Source of the DNA: Streptomyces hygroscopicus subsp. hygroscopicus
GTDB taxonomy: Bacteria > Actinomycetota > Actinomycetes > Streptomycetales > Streptomycetaceae
NCBI RefSeq assembly: GCF_030269125.1
Contig: NZ_BSSM01000022.1
Span: 1-64,000, forward strand
Direction of reading: 5' to 3'
DNA: 64,000 nucleotides
Of this stretch, positions 53,295 to 62,593 are shown piece after piece. The stretch's first letter is position 1; the number at the start of each line of letters is the position of its first letter. The notes below the pieces were generated by a model. It searched no databases and was not told where the DNA came from. It was given only the letters and a program-made list of their open reading frames with translations. The translations under genes were made by a program, and so were the position numbers.

Positions 53295-53332
53295 GGGTGC
53301 CGGGCGCCGACGAGACGAGGTGCCCGGCACCC
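53295..53332. terminator. Bidirectional terminator between converging genes
   Basis: GGGTGCCGGGC and GCCCGGCACCC form a perfect 11-bp stem around a 16-base loop, between the NUDIX gene end and the DUF1990 gene end. Suitable for both strands. Confidence 0.75.
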
Positions 53333-53382
53333 GTGCGCAGGTGCCGCCGCTCACAGGGTGCCGGCGGCCTCCGCTCCGTCCC

Positions 53383-54105
53383 TCAGCCGGGCGAAAGCCG
53401 GTGGACGGCCAGTGTGTCCAGGCGATGGGTGCCCGCGTCCGAAGGGGCGTACACCAAGCCGCCGACTCTCCTCGCCGGACGGAGCGGGACAGGGTGGCCG
53501 CGCAGCGCTGTCTCGACGAACCGCCGCATGCGTTCGCCGCACCGTCGATAGAACCGCAGCTGGGTCCGGCGGCCGAACAGCCGCCATCCGAGCGAGACGA
53601 GCGGGTCCAGCGTGGGCGCGCCCTGGGAATGACATGTCACCAGGAACTCGACCGCGCCCGTACGGCCGTTCTTCACCACCTCGTAGGTGACCTTGCCGCG
53701 CTCCAGATGGCCGTCGAGGGTCTCGTAGGCCCATCCCCAGACGCGGTCCGTGCCGTCACGCGTCTCGTCGACCACTTCCGTGACGCGTACGCCGCAGTAG
53801 AAGCGCAGGCCGTGGAACCGGGCTTCGAGCAGCATGTCACGGCCGAGGAGAGGTGCCGCCGGGTCGTACAGCGCCCGGACGATCTCCGGTGGCGAGAACT
53901 CGTAGTCACGGACCAGGCGGCAGGCGTGCGTCCAGGGCCCCCCTGGGGTGGGAGGGCCCGGGGGCTCGGCGGGCAGCGGGGTGTGGTGGACGTCGATGTT
54001 CCACGCGGGGCGGCGTACCTCGTCGGCCGAGTAGTTGACGGACGCGTCCGCGAGCCCTTGCCACGCCCGAACCGCGTCGAGCCGTCCGAAGAGCCGGTCA
54101 CCCAA
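53383..54105 (-). CDS. DUF1990-family protein
   Basis: A 240-aa protein of the DUF1990 family, an SRPBCC-like fold. Features include WNIDVHHTPLP, DYEFSPPEIVRALYDPAAPL and LLGRDMLLEARFHGLRFYCG in the first half, and WGWAYETLDGHLERGKVTYE then VVKNGRTGAVEFLVTCHSQG, the conserved core with W-GYAY-L-GH-E-G pattern. Function is unknown; a lipid- or hydrophobic-ligand-binding role is assumed from the fold. It is followed upstream by a coupled 70-aa membrane protein and divergent from a related gene at 54437. Confidence 0.85.
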   Translation of the reverse strand: MGDRLFGRLDAVRAWQGLADASVNYSADEVRRPAWNIDVHHTPLPAEPPGPPTPGGPWTHACRLVRDYEFSPPEIVRALYDPAAPLLGRDMLLEARFHGLRFYCGVRVTEVVDETRDGTDRVWGWAYETLDGHLERGKVTYEVVKNGRTGAVEFLVTCHSQGAPTLDPLVSLGWRLFGRRTQLRFYRRCGERMRRFVETALRGHPVPLRPARRVGGLVYAPSDAGTHRLDTLAVHRLSPG

Positions 54106-54111
54106 AGGTCA

Positions 54112-54324
54112 TCACTCCGGCTGCCGTAGCGACTCGCCGATCAGCCACAGCATCGGCGGCCACAGACCGACGAAGAGCGCACGCCGCTCGGCGTTCCCCC
54201 GCTGCTCCTGGTCGACGGTCTTCGCGCGGACCCACAGCGTCACGCACAGACCGATCGCGCCGAGCGAGGCGATGTGCAGATGAGCGCTGCGCATGCCCGC
54301 GCGGTGCAGGAGCCGGACCACCAT
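54112..54324 (-). CDS. 70-aa one- or two-pass membrane protein
   Basis: A short protein with hydrophobic segments AHLHIASLGAIGLCVTLW and RALFVGLWPPMLWLIGESL separated by a charged loop (RAKTVDQEQRGNAERR). Six bases upstream of the DUF1990 gene and on the same strand, so cotranscribed. No function is known. The promoter should be in the AT-rich gap at 54325-54436. Confidence 0.65.
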   Translation of the reverse strand: MVVRLLHRAGMRSAHLHIASLGAIGLCVTLWVRAKTVDQEQRGNAERRALFVGLWPPMLWLIGESLRQPE

Positions 54325-54373
54325 GTGCGCCTCCGGGTTCGTCCGCTGGTGTCACATCACTGTGTCATCAGCC

Positions 54374-54389
54374 GTATACCAGGGTATAC
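54374..54389. promoter_or_regulatory. Perfect inverted repeat GTATACCAGGGTATAC
   Basis: Seven-base arms (GTATACC/GGTATAC) around AG in the AT-rich divergent promoter region of the DUF1990-type genes. A strong operator candidate; the binding protein is not encoded next to it. Confidence 0.6.
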
Positions 54390-54436
54390 ACCTATTCATT
54401 CACATTTGTTCCGATCCGACGCATCAAGGGGGTCCG

Positions 54437-55159
54437 ATGCCCCGACAGCGCTGGCAGCGGGGGGTGACCGTGCTGGCGCGGTGGCTTCTGGGCACGGTGC
54501 TGGTCACCTGGCGCTACCTCTGGGAGACGACGCCGCTGTACCGCGCCGGCGAGTGCGAGGGCGACGAGCGGGACCGACCGCCACCCCTTCCTCGCGAGGC
54601 GGTCGACGACATGGTGCAGCTCGCCGAGGACGGATGCGGTCCCCTGTTCCACCGGGTCTTCCGGGTGCGCATCGCCGGGGCCGACGTCGACGGCGCCCGG
54701 CTCGTCGAGCATCTCTGCCGTCATTTCGAGCACTTCGTCCCGTCGGAGGTGGTCGGGATCCGCGCGGGTGAGCTCCGCGCCCACGGTCTGGACATCGCCG
54801 ACGAACTGGTGGTGGAGATGCCGGGCCCCTGGAACGGTCCGGTGAGGGTCGTCCGCCGCGACCGCGAGTCGCTGCACCTGGTGACCCTGCGCGGTCACAT
54901 GGAGGCGGGACAGGTGCGGTTCCGCGCGCGCGAGGACGGCGACCTGCTCGTGTTCGAGATCGAGTTGTGGGCACGCGCCGCCACCCGCCTGGTGCACGTG
55001 CTCTACTCGCACCTGCGCGTGGCGAAGGAGATCCAGCTCAACATGTGGGTCCGGTTCTGCCTGTCCGCCGTCGCGCTCTCCGGCGGCCGGCTGGTGGACG
55101 GGGTGCACATCCGGACCCGCCGGCTCCAGCCCTCTCACACGGCACCGCGGGAGGGGTGA
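54437..55159 (+). CDS. DUF1990-like protein with an N-terminal hydrophobic segment
   Basis: A 240-aa protein. A hydrophobic stretch at residues 9-30 (GVTVLARWLLGTVLVTWRYL) may anchor it or form the first strand-helix. The middle reads PLFHRVFRVRIAGADVDGARLVEHLCRHFEHFVPSEVV, read in pieces, and the tail LNMWVRFCLSAVALSGGRLV DGVHIRTR. Pattern and divergent neighbour suggest a relative of DUF1990 or another SRPBCC-like protein, but the match is loose. It shares the divergent promoter region with the DUF1990/70-aa operon. Confidence 0.65.
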   Translation: MPRQRWQRGVTVLARWLLGTVLVTWRYLWETTPLYRAGECEGDERDRPPPLPREAVDDMVQLAEDGCGPLFHRVFRVRIAGADVDGARLVEHLCRHFEHFVPSEVVGIRAGELRAHGLDIADELVVEMPGPWNGPVRVVRRDRESLHLVTLRGHMEAGQVRFRAREDGDLLVFEIELWARAATRLVHVLYSHLRVAKEIQLNMWVRFCLSAVALSGGRLVDGVHIRTRRLQPSHTAPREG

Positions 55160-55169
55160 GGGACGCCCC

Positions 55170-56073
55170 ATGCCGAGCAGCCCCCTCCAGGGCCGGACCA
55201 TCCTCGTCACCGGAGCCGCGCGGGCTGGGCGCGGCGCCGGCGCGCGAACCGGCCCGGCGCGGGGCACGCCTGGCGCTCCTGGGCCATGACGCGGCCGGGC
55301 TGGGCGCCGTGCCGCGTCCCTGCCGACCGCGGGCCTGGTGATCGAAGTCGACGTCACGGACCACGCCGCCTTGGACGAGGCGGCGGCCGAGGTACGCGGT
55401 CGGCTCGGCCGGCCGTCGGTGGTCGTGGCGAACGCGGGGATCGCGCAGGGGGGTCGGTTCGCGACGTCCGATCCCGTCTCATGGCGCCGTGTCGTCGATG
55501 TCAATCCGACGGGCAGCGCCCACACGGCGCGGGCCTTCCTTCCCGACCTGGTCAGCACCGCCGGCTACTTCCTCCAGGTCGCCTCGCCGGCCTGGCTCGG
55601 CGCCACCCCCATGATGAGTGCCTACCGCGCCTCCAAAGCGGGGGTGGAGGCGTTCGCCCGCGCGTCGCGGGCGGAGGGTCGCGCATCAAGGCGTCACCGT
55701 GGGCGTCGCCTACCCCGCCTGGACGGACACCGACATGATCCGGGACGCCGAACGGTTCGCCGCTCCTCTTCGACGGCCTGGAGGAGATCGCCCGTCGCCA
55801 CCCGACGCGGACCTCGCGGTACTGCACCTGGGAGGCACCACCCTGCCCGGCGGCTTCGTGGTCACCATGGACGGTGGCACCGAACTCGCCCGCCGCCTCG
55901 ACCACCCGCACGTGCTGCCCGTGCACCACGACGACTACACCGTCTTCCACTCCCCGCTCGACGACTTCCTGACCGAGGCGCGCGCACTCGGCCTCCAGGA
56001 ACGGCTGGTCCCCTGCCGGCGCGGGCAGCACGCGCGGGTGACGGCCCGCGAAGAGCGGCCCACGGTGCGCTGA
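55170..56073 (+). pseudogene. Frameshifted SDR gene joined to a metallo-beta-lactamase C-terminus
   Basis: The SDR start GRTILVTGAAR is in one frame. The next part (LALLGHDAAGLGAV) is in a second frame. VEVDVTDHAALDEAAAEVRGRL-type sequence follows in a third, including ANAGIAQGG and the catalytic YRASK (SAYRASKAGVEAF). Then another shift leads to GVAYPAWTDTDMIRDAERFA. From about 55795 the frame continues as VLHLGGTTLPGGFVVTMDGG then PHVLPVHHDDYTVFHSPL, a metallo-beta-lactamase-fold C-terminus. So two unrelated genes are fused by a deletion and carry at least three frameshifts. It is not a working gene. Confidence 0.8.
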
Positions 56074-56633
56074 CGTCGAGGCCGACGGCGGACGCGGTGC
56101 GGGGGCACCCGGCAGCCGCCGCCGGTGCCTCCGCACCCGGGGGTCCGGCACACGTCCCGAAGGGGGCGGACAGCCGGGCCGCAGGGTCGGAAGCGCCGTC
56201 GGCGGGAGACCCGGCTCCCGGCGTCCTGGCGCTGTACGACCCCCGACCCCGGGCGGCCCGGCGGGACCGGTCTCGTCCCCGCCGCCCCGCGCGGCTCCGC
56301 GACCGGGGTGACGCCGGACAACGCCGAAAGCCGACGGCGTGCCGTCGGGGGTCCCCCGTCGTCGGTGAGCGGCAGCAGGGCCGTGGCGAGCCCAGCGGGA
56401 CGGTGCCGGCCTGCCGCGGTCGGCTCAGGGCCGGACCGGCACCGTGCGGGCCGTCTCGACGGCGACCGCCTGGTCCCCGCCCGCCGGGGCCGCGCCCGCC
56501 CGGTCCCCGACAGCGGGCCCGGCGCCCCCTTCGCCGATCGCGCGAACCGCGCCCACCACGCCGTGGGGGCGGCCGCGCTCGGGACACGGCCCGCGTCTCC
56601 GACGAACCGTCACATCAACGAGGGCGGACCGCA

Positions 56634-56899
56634 TCCCCCCTTCGGGCGGCGAGACGCTGCTGCGGCGGCACCGGTGGCAACCGGAGGACGAGCGGTACCG
56701 GCCGCCGGCGTCCTACGGGTACGACGAGGCGGTCGTGCGCGGTGCCGAATCCCTGGAGATCACCCCGCGCGTCGGTGAGGCGCTGCTGATCGACCCACGC
56801 TACTTCCACGCCGTACGCCGCAGCGGGGGCGCCCGCCGCGTGGCGCTGGGGTTCGCGGTGGGACTCGCCTCGTCCGGGCAACTGGTCACCTGGGCCTGA
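56634..56899 (+). pseudogene. 3' fragment of a 2OG-Fe(II) oxygenase gene
   Basis: About 87 codons match the end of a prolyl-hydroxylase-like oxygenase: GGETLLRRHRW, then VTPRVGEALLID-like ITPRVGEALLIDPRYFHAVRR (the distal His) and RRVALGFAVGLA. The upstream part, including the first metal ligands, is missing. The preceding sequence 56074-56633 has no recognisable frame. A decayed gene. Confidence 0.65.
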
Positions 56900-57005
56900 G
56901 GGCGTCCGCCTGCCCGCGGTCGGCGCCCGGAACGACGTCGACCGCGCTGCCGCCCGGTGCTTCGGGGCTTTGACCCACCGCTGGCGGAGCGACTATTTTC
57001 GGCTG

Positions 57006-57845
57006 ATGGACATCCTGTGCTACGTGGCCTTCAGCAGCGACCCCCGGGGCGGTAACCCGGCAGGCGTGGTGCTGGACTCCGCCGGTATCGACGAGGCGAC
57101 GATGGCCGCCACCGCGGCCGAAGTCGGGTACTCGGAGACGGCGTTCGCCGTCCCGCGCCCGGACGGGTCGCTCGACATCCGGTACTTCAGCCCCCAGACC
57201 GAGGTCCCGTTCTGCGGCCACGCCACCATCGCGACGGCGGTCGCACACGCCTCCCGGCACGGCGTCGGCCGCCTGCTGCTGCACACCAAGGTGGGCAGCG
57301 TTCCCGTGACCACATCGACCGCCCCCGACGGTTCCGTCACGGCCACCCTGGTCAGCGTCGAGCCCCGCACCGCGGACCTCACCGACGCCGACCTCGTCGA
57401 ACTCCTCGCCGCCCTCCGCTGGTCCGCGGCCGACCTCGACCCGGCTCTGCCGCCCCAGGTCGCCTACGCCGGCGCCTGGCACCCGGTCATCGCCGCCGCC
57501 GACCGGGCGCGCCTGGCCGACCTCGACTACGACATGCCGGCACTCAACGCCCTCATGGCGCGCCGGGGTTGGACGACGATCGCCCTCGTGCACCGCGAGT
57601 CGGACACCGTCTTCCACGCCCGCAACCCCTTCCCGCCGGGCGGCGTCGTCGAGGACCCGGCCACCGGTGCGGCGGCCGCGGCCCTCGGCGGATACCTCCG
57701 CGCCAACGGGCTCGTCGCGCCGCCCACGGTACTGACCGTCCACCAGGGCGTGGACATGGGCCGCCCGAGCCTCCTGACGGTGGGTATCCCGGCGGCCCCG
57801 TCCAGCGGCATCGAGGTGACGGGCACGGCGGTTCCCCTCTCCTGA
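57006..57845 (+). CDS. PhzF-family isomerase/epimerase-fold protein
   Basis: A 279-aa PhzF protein. The family's N-terminal FSSDPRGGNPAGVVLD (about residues 9-24), YSETAFAV (the catalytic Glu), RYFSPQTEVPFCGHATIATAVA (about 63-84) and the C-terminal EDPATGAAAAALGGYL (second half-barrel) are all present. Relatives isomerise an aromatic precursor in phenazine synthesis, but most actinomycete members have unknown roles. No phenazine genes are nearby. It stands among decayed genes and appears intact. ATG 57006 was chosen as the typical start MDILCYVAF. Confidence 0.9.
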   Translation: MDILCYVAFSSDPRGGNPAGVVLDSAGIDEATMAATAAEVGYSETAFAVPRPDGSLDIRYFSPQTEVPFCGHATIATAVAHASRHGVGRLLLHTKVGSVPVTTSTAPDGSVTATLVSVEPRTADLTDADLVELLAALRWSAADLDPALPPQVAYAGAWHPVIAAADRARLADLDYDMPALNALMARRGWTTIALVHRESDTVFHARNPFPPGGVVEDPATGAAAAALGGYLRANGLVAPPTVLTVHQGVDMGRPSLLTVGIPAAPSSGIEVTGTAVPLS

Positions 57846-57859
57846 ACGGGCCCCGGCCA

Positions 57860-58334
57860 CCGGGCGTCGTCCTCGGACACCTGGAGGAGGATCTCGATCT
57901 CCACCGGCGAGTCGAGCGGCGGGATGTTCATGCCGACGGCGCTGCGCGCGTGCCGACCCGACCGGCCGAACACCTCGACGAGCAGGTCACCCGCCCCGTC
58001 CACCACCTCGGCCTGCCGGACGAACCCGGGGGCCGAGGACACGTACCCCACGACCGTCACCACCTGGACCACCCTCCAGAGGGGGTACCACCGAGTCGGC
58101 GGCCGCCAGCGCCGCCAGCACGCACTGCCTGCTCAGTTCCCGGGCCCGCTGCGGCGAGATCTCCGCCCCGACCCTCCCGGTCGCGGTCATCCGCCCGTCG
58201 GTCAAGGGGATCTGCCCGGAGACGAAGACGTACGCGCCGCTGCGTACGGCCGGCACGTACGCCCCCTTGGGCGCGCCCACCTCCGGCAGTCGCAACCCGA
58301 GCCCGGCCAGCCTTCGGCGGATGACGGCGCTCAC
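57860..58334 (-). pseudogene. Frameshifted RidA-family gene
   Basis: The first part from GTG 58334 reads SAVIRRRLAGLGLRLPEVGA and YVFVSGQIPLTDGRMTATGR, then ELSRQCVLAALAAADSVV. At about 58075-58085 the frame shifts. The second part, VQVVTVVGYVSSAPGFVRQA then VGMNIPPLDSPVEIEILL, completes a RidA (YjgF/enamine deaminase) protein in another frame. Without the shift the length would be the usual 150 aa. The end is imprecise because no stop closes the second frame before the PhzF gene. Confidence 0.75.
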
Positions 58335-58728
58335 AAGTCCCTCCCGCTGCCTGGACGAAGAGCATGGGTCGTTCGAGGTCGCGGCGCGCGCTGCCCTGGC
58401 CGCCGTGCCGCCGTCGACGCCGGTGGTGGCGGTGGTGGCGCCGTCGTCGGGCAACCACGCCCTGTTCATCGGCCAGGCGACCGATCTCGTCGGGACCGGC
58501 AGCTCGGCCTCCCCTCGCCGGAGCGAGTCGGGGCCGACCCACCCCATGCGGCGCGGGCCACCGAGATGAAACGATTCACCATGATCTGAGCGAACATGGC
58601 CGAAAAAGAGAGGCTTGCCCGGAACCATCCGTCTGCTCCTTACGTCACGGGTAGAGAGAAATGCCGCGCCGACGGACTCGCAGGACTCTTCGGGGGTCAT
58701 CCGTCGGCCGACGGAAGGGGTTCAGGTG

Positions 58729-59139
58729 ATGTCACGCAAGCGTCTCGCCCTCGCCGCCGCCGGACTTGCTCTGGCGGCCGGGCTCGTCGCGCCCTCGGTC
58801 GCGATCGCGGCCCCGGCCGCCGCCCAGGTCCACGCCACCGCCAACAAGTGCAGCGGCTGGAAGGAGATCCACATCAAGGGCGGCGCCGCCAAGTACATGG
58901 AGTGCACGAAGAAGGTCAACGGCACGTCGTACGCCTCCGGGGCCTTCTACCTGTGGGACACCAAGCACGACGGCAAGGCCGTGCAGGCGTACGCGGAGAC
59001 CGACTACAACCACTGGTACGGCGACGACGTGACCTGGGAGCACTTCTACGGCTGGGGTGACGACAAGCACGGCAGCCCGAAGATCACCACCGGCTGGCAC
59101 CGGGGCAACGACTTCGGCCTGGTGATCGAGCTGAAGTGA
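58729..59139 (+). CDS. Small secreted protein
   Basis: A 136-aa protein with a classical signal peptide: MSRKRLALAAAGLALAAGLV, then PSVAIAAPAAAQ and a cleavage region near residues 28-34. The mature part has two Cys (NKCSGWKEIHIKGGAAKY then MECTKKV), probably one disulphide, and is rich in Trp, Tyr, His and Gly (DYNHWYGDDVTWEHFYGWGD). No family is named. Such short secreted proteins are common in streptomycetes. A very strong terminator follows. Confidence 0.8.
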   Translation: MSRKRLALAAAGLALAAGLVAPSVAIAAPAAAQVHATANKCSGWKEIHIKGGAAKYMECTKKVNGTSYASGAFYLWDTKHDGKAVQAYAETDYNHWYGDDVTWEHFYGWGDDKHGSPKITTGWHRGNDFGLVIELK

Positions 59140-59161
59140 CGACCGCGTCGTCCTGACGACC

Positions 59162-59203
59162 GGGACCGCCCGGCGCGCGCCGGATCACGCGCCGGGCGGT
59201 CCC
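59162..59203 (+). terminator. Strong terminator hairpin after the secreted protein gene
   Basis: GGGACCGCCCGGCGCG and CGCGCCGGGCGGTCCC form a perfect 16-bp stem with a 10-base loop, 22 bases after the stop. Confidence 0.85.
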
Positions 59204-59417
59204 GCCCCGTCGGTACGGTCGCCGAACCGCCGTCCGGACTTCCGCGCGCGTCTCCCGGGCCACGAGGGGAGCTGGGGCTCGTCGGCCCGTTCCCCGGACT
59301 CACACCCGCCAAAGGCGAGTTGGGCCGCGCGGCACGGGGACGCAGGACGTCGGCCGAAGCTCACGGCGCGTCGGTCCGGGCTCCGGGCTGGTGCCGCCGG
59401 GCCGGTCAAGGCGGCTT

Positions 59418-59686
59418 TCAGGGCACCGCTTTCGCGTAGGTGGTGATGGTGAGGCCGGAGTCGAAGGTCCGCGTGCCGGCCACGGCGAAGTCCGTCGGGG
59501 CGAAGGGACCGTCGACCGGTCGGCGATCCCCAGCAGCTCCCGTGCGGGGATGGGCATGGTCTCGGGGAAGTCCGCCAGGATCGCGGCGGCTTCCTCGCCG
59601 CCGAACGGGAAGAAGTCGTACTGACCGTCGGGACCGGCGATGCGGCCGTCGAGGGTGGCGGCGACGTAGCAGGTCAGCTTGCGCAA
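59418..59686 (-). pseudogene. Decayed RibD/dihydrofolate-reductase-like gene
   Basis: The start MRKLTCYVAATLDGRIAGPD then GQYDFFPFGGEE and PETMPIPARELLGI is typical of dihydrofolate-reductase-family (RibD C-terminal-like) proteins of about 190 aa. After about residue 54 the frame breaks; a few bases later the family's ending VAGTRTFDSGLTITTYAKAVP is found in another frame up to 59418. The middle of the gene (about 100 codons) is missing. Internal deletion plus frameshift. Confidence 0.75.
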
Positions 59687-60122
59687 GGGCTGCTCCTCGT
59701 CGGGAGAGGGATCCGCGGACGGTCAGGCGGCGCCGCCGGAGCGGCGGTCCGGCCGCGTGGCCCCCAGGTCCGGTGGGCAATTCCGCGGTACCGCCGGGGA
59801 CTTGCCGCAAGTCCAAGTCCCCTGGCGCGCTGTACCTTGACCGTGGAAAGGCCGGTCGCGCCCCTTTCGGCTCCGGTCCGCTGATGACGGGCGGGCACGC
59901 GCCGGCGCTCCGTCGGAACCCTCCGTACCGAACCGCCTGCCCGCCTTCCGGGCCGCTGGAGCCTCCCGCAGGGCGGGGCGGCGGCGATCCCGCGCGGCGC
60001 GCGGAAGCTCCGCTGAGCCGAGTGTCTGCCTTCCTCGCGCGTCCGTACGGGGAAACACGGCGCCACGCGCCGGCCGGGTTACCGTCGAACGGCACGGGAC
60101 GCGGGCGTACGGAGGTGTGGTG
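59687..60122. other. 436-base gap upstream of the DHA2-type transporter
   Basis: No protein-like frame on either strand. The last bases supply a good GGAGG ribosome site (60111-60115) for the transporter ATG at 60123. Confidence 0.4.
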
Positions 60123-61670
60123 ATGTCGGCAGCAGGGTCGCGCTCCGCCTCGGTACCCCTGCCGGTCGTCCTCGCCCTCGCCCTCGCCTTCACGGTCACG
60201 GTCGTCGACCCGCTGGTGCTCAACCTGAACATGCCGCAGGTGAGCCGGGCGCTCCATGTGCCGCCCCAGGCGATCGGGCTGCTGGGCGGAGCGGCGACGC
60301 TGGTGATGGCCGCCTCCGTCCTCGCCGCGGGCAGGCTCGGCGACACGGTCGGGCTCAAACGGCTGCTGCGGCTGGGACTGGTCGTCGTGACGGTCGTCGA
60401 CCTGCTGTCCGCCCTGTCCCCCGGTTACGGCTTCCTGATGGCGATGCGTTTCCTGGCCGGGCTGGGGATGACGGCGCTGCTGGGAGTGCCGCTGGCCCTG
60501 CTGAAGGTGTCCGTGCCGGCGCAGAGACGACCGGTGGCCATCGGCCTCCTGATGGCCGTGGACGTGGTCCTGTGCGGGCTGCTCCCCGCCTTCGCGGGAT
60601 GGGCGGTGACGGCGGTCGGCTGGCGGTTCCTGTTCCTGATCGCCCCCCTGCTGTGCCTGGTCTCGCTCTGGTTGACGACCCGGTACGTCCCGGAGTCCCC
60701 CGTCCGCCGGGGCGGTCGCGTCGACGTGCCCGGTGTCACGCTGGTCGGGGTGACCCTGCTGGCCCTCGTCGTCGGGCTCGCGGCGGCGCAGAACGGTGTC
60801 TCCCGGCCCGAGACCTGGGTGCCGCTGATGATCAGTGCGGTCGCCGCCGCGCTGTTCGTGCGCCACGCGCGCCGGGCTCCGGAACCCGCCGTGGATCTGG
60901 CGCTGTTCCGCAGCGCGCCCTTCGGGGTGGCCCTGGCCGCGACCCTGACGCTGAACTTCCTGATCGCGGGGCTCGGCATCGTCCTCGGGCAGTTCGGCAG
61001 CGTCGTGCTGTCGATGTCCCCCGAGGCCATCGGCCTGCTGTACCTGCCCGGGACACTGCTGATCGCCGGTGCCGTGATCCTGGCCGGCCACCTGGTCGGG
61101 AAGTACTCCCCGAGGCCGGTCATGGTCACCGGCCTGCTCGTGATGGCGGCGAGCGGTTTGCTGACGGCGGGCACCGCCAGCCCCACCATGGCGGTGTGGC
61201 TGCTGGTGCTCGCCACATGGCTGTGCAACCTCGGCTCGGTCGTCGCCTCCGCATCGGTGTCCGAGACGGTGCTCTCCCAGGCACCCGCCGGGCAGTCCGG
61301 CACGGTGGCCTCCGTCCAGATGGCCTTCGCGGTGAGCGGCGCCGCGTTCGGCCCCACCGTGTACCTCCTGCTTCTCAACCAGTTCTTCCAGCGGGAGTGG
61401 ATGGCGGACGCGAGGACGCGCGGACTGACGGTGACCCGGGCCGCGCGGGCCGTGGACGCCGTGCGCAGCGGCATGGCCCAGAGCCCGGGAGGCACCGTCT
61501 ACGACCCGAACCTGCTCCGGCAGGCTTCGGGACTGGACCTCGGGCTCGACTTCGCCGGCGGGCTGCGGCTCACGATGCTGACGGTGAGCGTCCTGCCGCT
61601 CGTCGTGGCGGTGGCGGCCCTCCTGCTGATGCCCCGCCGCAGAAGGCGTCGGGCGCACCGCACCGCGTGA
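60123..61670 (+). CDS. MFS drug-efflux transporter, DHA2 (14-helix) type
   Basis: A 515-aa membrane protein with about 14 hydrophobic helices. Motif-A-like loop: VLAAGRLGDTVGLKRLLRLG (about residues 65-84). Helix 5 segment: RFLAGLGMTALLGVPLALL. An extracellular loop of about 35 residues near the C-terminus (REWMADARTRGLTVTRAARA) lies between the last helices, as in actinomycete DHA2 pumps. It exports drugs or metabolites using the proton gradient. No regulator gene is adjacent, and the flanking genes are unrelated stress-type genes. Confidence 0.88.
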   Translation: MSAAGSRSASVPLPVVLALALAFTVTVVDPLVLNLNMPQVSRALHVPPQAIGLLGGAATLVMAASVLAAGRLGDTVGLKRLLRLGLVVVTVVDLLSALSPGYGFLMAMRFLAGLGMTALLGVPLALLKVSVPAQRRPVAIGLLMAVDVVLCGLLPAFAGWAVTAVGWRFLFLIAPLLCLVSLWLTTRYVPESPVRRGGRVDVPGVTLVGVTLLALVVGLAAAQNGVSRPETWVPLMISAVAAALFVRHARRAPEPAVDLALFRSAPFGVALAATLTLNFLIAGLGIVLGQFGSVVLSMSPEAIGLLYLPGTLLIAGAVILAGHLVGKYSPRPVMVTGLLVMAASGLLTAGTASPTMAVWLLVLATWLCNLGSVVASASVSETVLSQAPAGQSGTVASVQMAFAVSGAAFGPTVYLLLLNQFFQREWMADARTRGLTVTRAARAVDAVRSGMAQSPGGTVYDPNLLRQASGLDLGLDFAGGLRLTMLTVSVLPLVVAVAALLLMPRRRRRRAHRTA

Positions 61671-61722
61671 GCCGCGGAGGACTTCCGCGGTCGCCGCCAT
61701 GCGTCGAGGACTCGGTTCCCCG

Positions 61723-62505
61723 TCAGGACGCGGACGGACCCGGTCCGCTGTCGCTCCGGGTCGGCGGCGGGCCCGCGGCCCAGGCGACGGCTTCGTCGAG
61801 TTCGGCGTACGGGAACTGCCGTACCTCGGCACGGACGAAGTGGTTCGCGAAGTGCGGCACGAGTCCGGCGAGCTTCGCGTCGGCCGCCAGCGCGACCTTC
61901 CTCACCTTTCGGTGGTGGTCGCGGACGAAACGTACGTGCCCGAGCAGGCCCGCGATGTTCTCCCATCCGGGGAAGTCACGGGCGTGCACCACCACGCCGG
62001 CCAGTGCGTCGTGGGTTTCGAGCCAGTTGTCGACGGTCTGCGCCAGCGCGTCGAAGTCCTGGGCGCGCAGGGGCTGTTCGACGTCGACCACCAGAACCTC
62101 GGACTCGGGAAGGAGGCGGTGGGACACACCGGGCCCTTCGGGGAGCGAGGCCAGCCAGTCCAGTGCCTCCGCGCGATCGTCCACGTCGAAGACGCGCACG
62201 GGGCAGGGGATCAGGAAACTCGCGAGCCGGGTCCACTCCCGGATCCAGCGGATGTCGGTGACGACGGCACATCCCTCGAACAGGCGCATCGCGCCGAGCC
62301 CGACCTTGAGATCCTCCCAGCCGGCCGCAGGGGTGAACGACCGGAACTCGGGACCGCACTCCCACAGGAGCCTGATGCGGCGCCCCTCCCTGCGCGCGTC
62401 CTCGACGAGCGGCTCGATCACCGCCTTGTAGTCGTCCCTCGACACCGTGCCGATCGCCTTGACCACGTCGACGTTCGAGGGTGCGTCCTGGGCTCTTTCC
62501 AGCAT
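61723..62505 (-). CDS. Tandem SpoIIAA-like (STAS/SEC14-type) protein
   Basis: A 260-aa protein of two SpoIIAA-like domains: residues 10-125 (AIGTVSRDDYKAVIEPLVED then RIRLLWECGPEFRSFTPAAG) and about 130-245 (VLVVDVEQPLRAQDFDALAQ then VVVHARDFPGWENIAGLL). The fold is shared with bacterial SpoIIAA-like proteins and yeast SEC14 lipid-binding proteins. Function is unknown; relatives are often near universal stress proteins. Together with the neighbouring USP and CBS-BON genes it forms a stress- or dormancy-type group. Confidence 0.85.
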   Translation of the reverse strand: MLERAQDAPSNVDVVKAIGTVSRDDYKAVIEPLVEDARREGRRIRLLWECGPEFRSFTPAAGWEDLKVGLGAMRLFEGCAVVTDIRWIREWTRLASFLIPCPVRVFDVDDRAEALDWLASLPEGPGVSHRLLPESEVLVVDVEQPLRAQDFDALAQTVDNWLETHDALAGVVVHARDFPGWENIAGLLGHVRFVRDHHRKVRKVALAADAKLAGLVPHFANHFVRAEVRQFPYAELDEAVAWAAGPPPTRSDSGPGPSAS

Positions 62506-62593
62506 TCGGTCCGCCTCTCTGCGCCGGCGCCCGTCGCTGCCGGCTGGATCGACACTGCGGATCTCTTCCAGGTGGTGGGCCGCTGACCTGGGC

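Noticed and set aside
57006..57845. Phenazine biosynthesis cluster
   Set aside because: Only a PhzF-family protein is present; no other phz genes lie nearby, and the family is broadly distributed.
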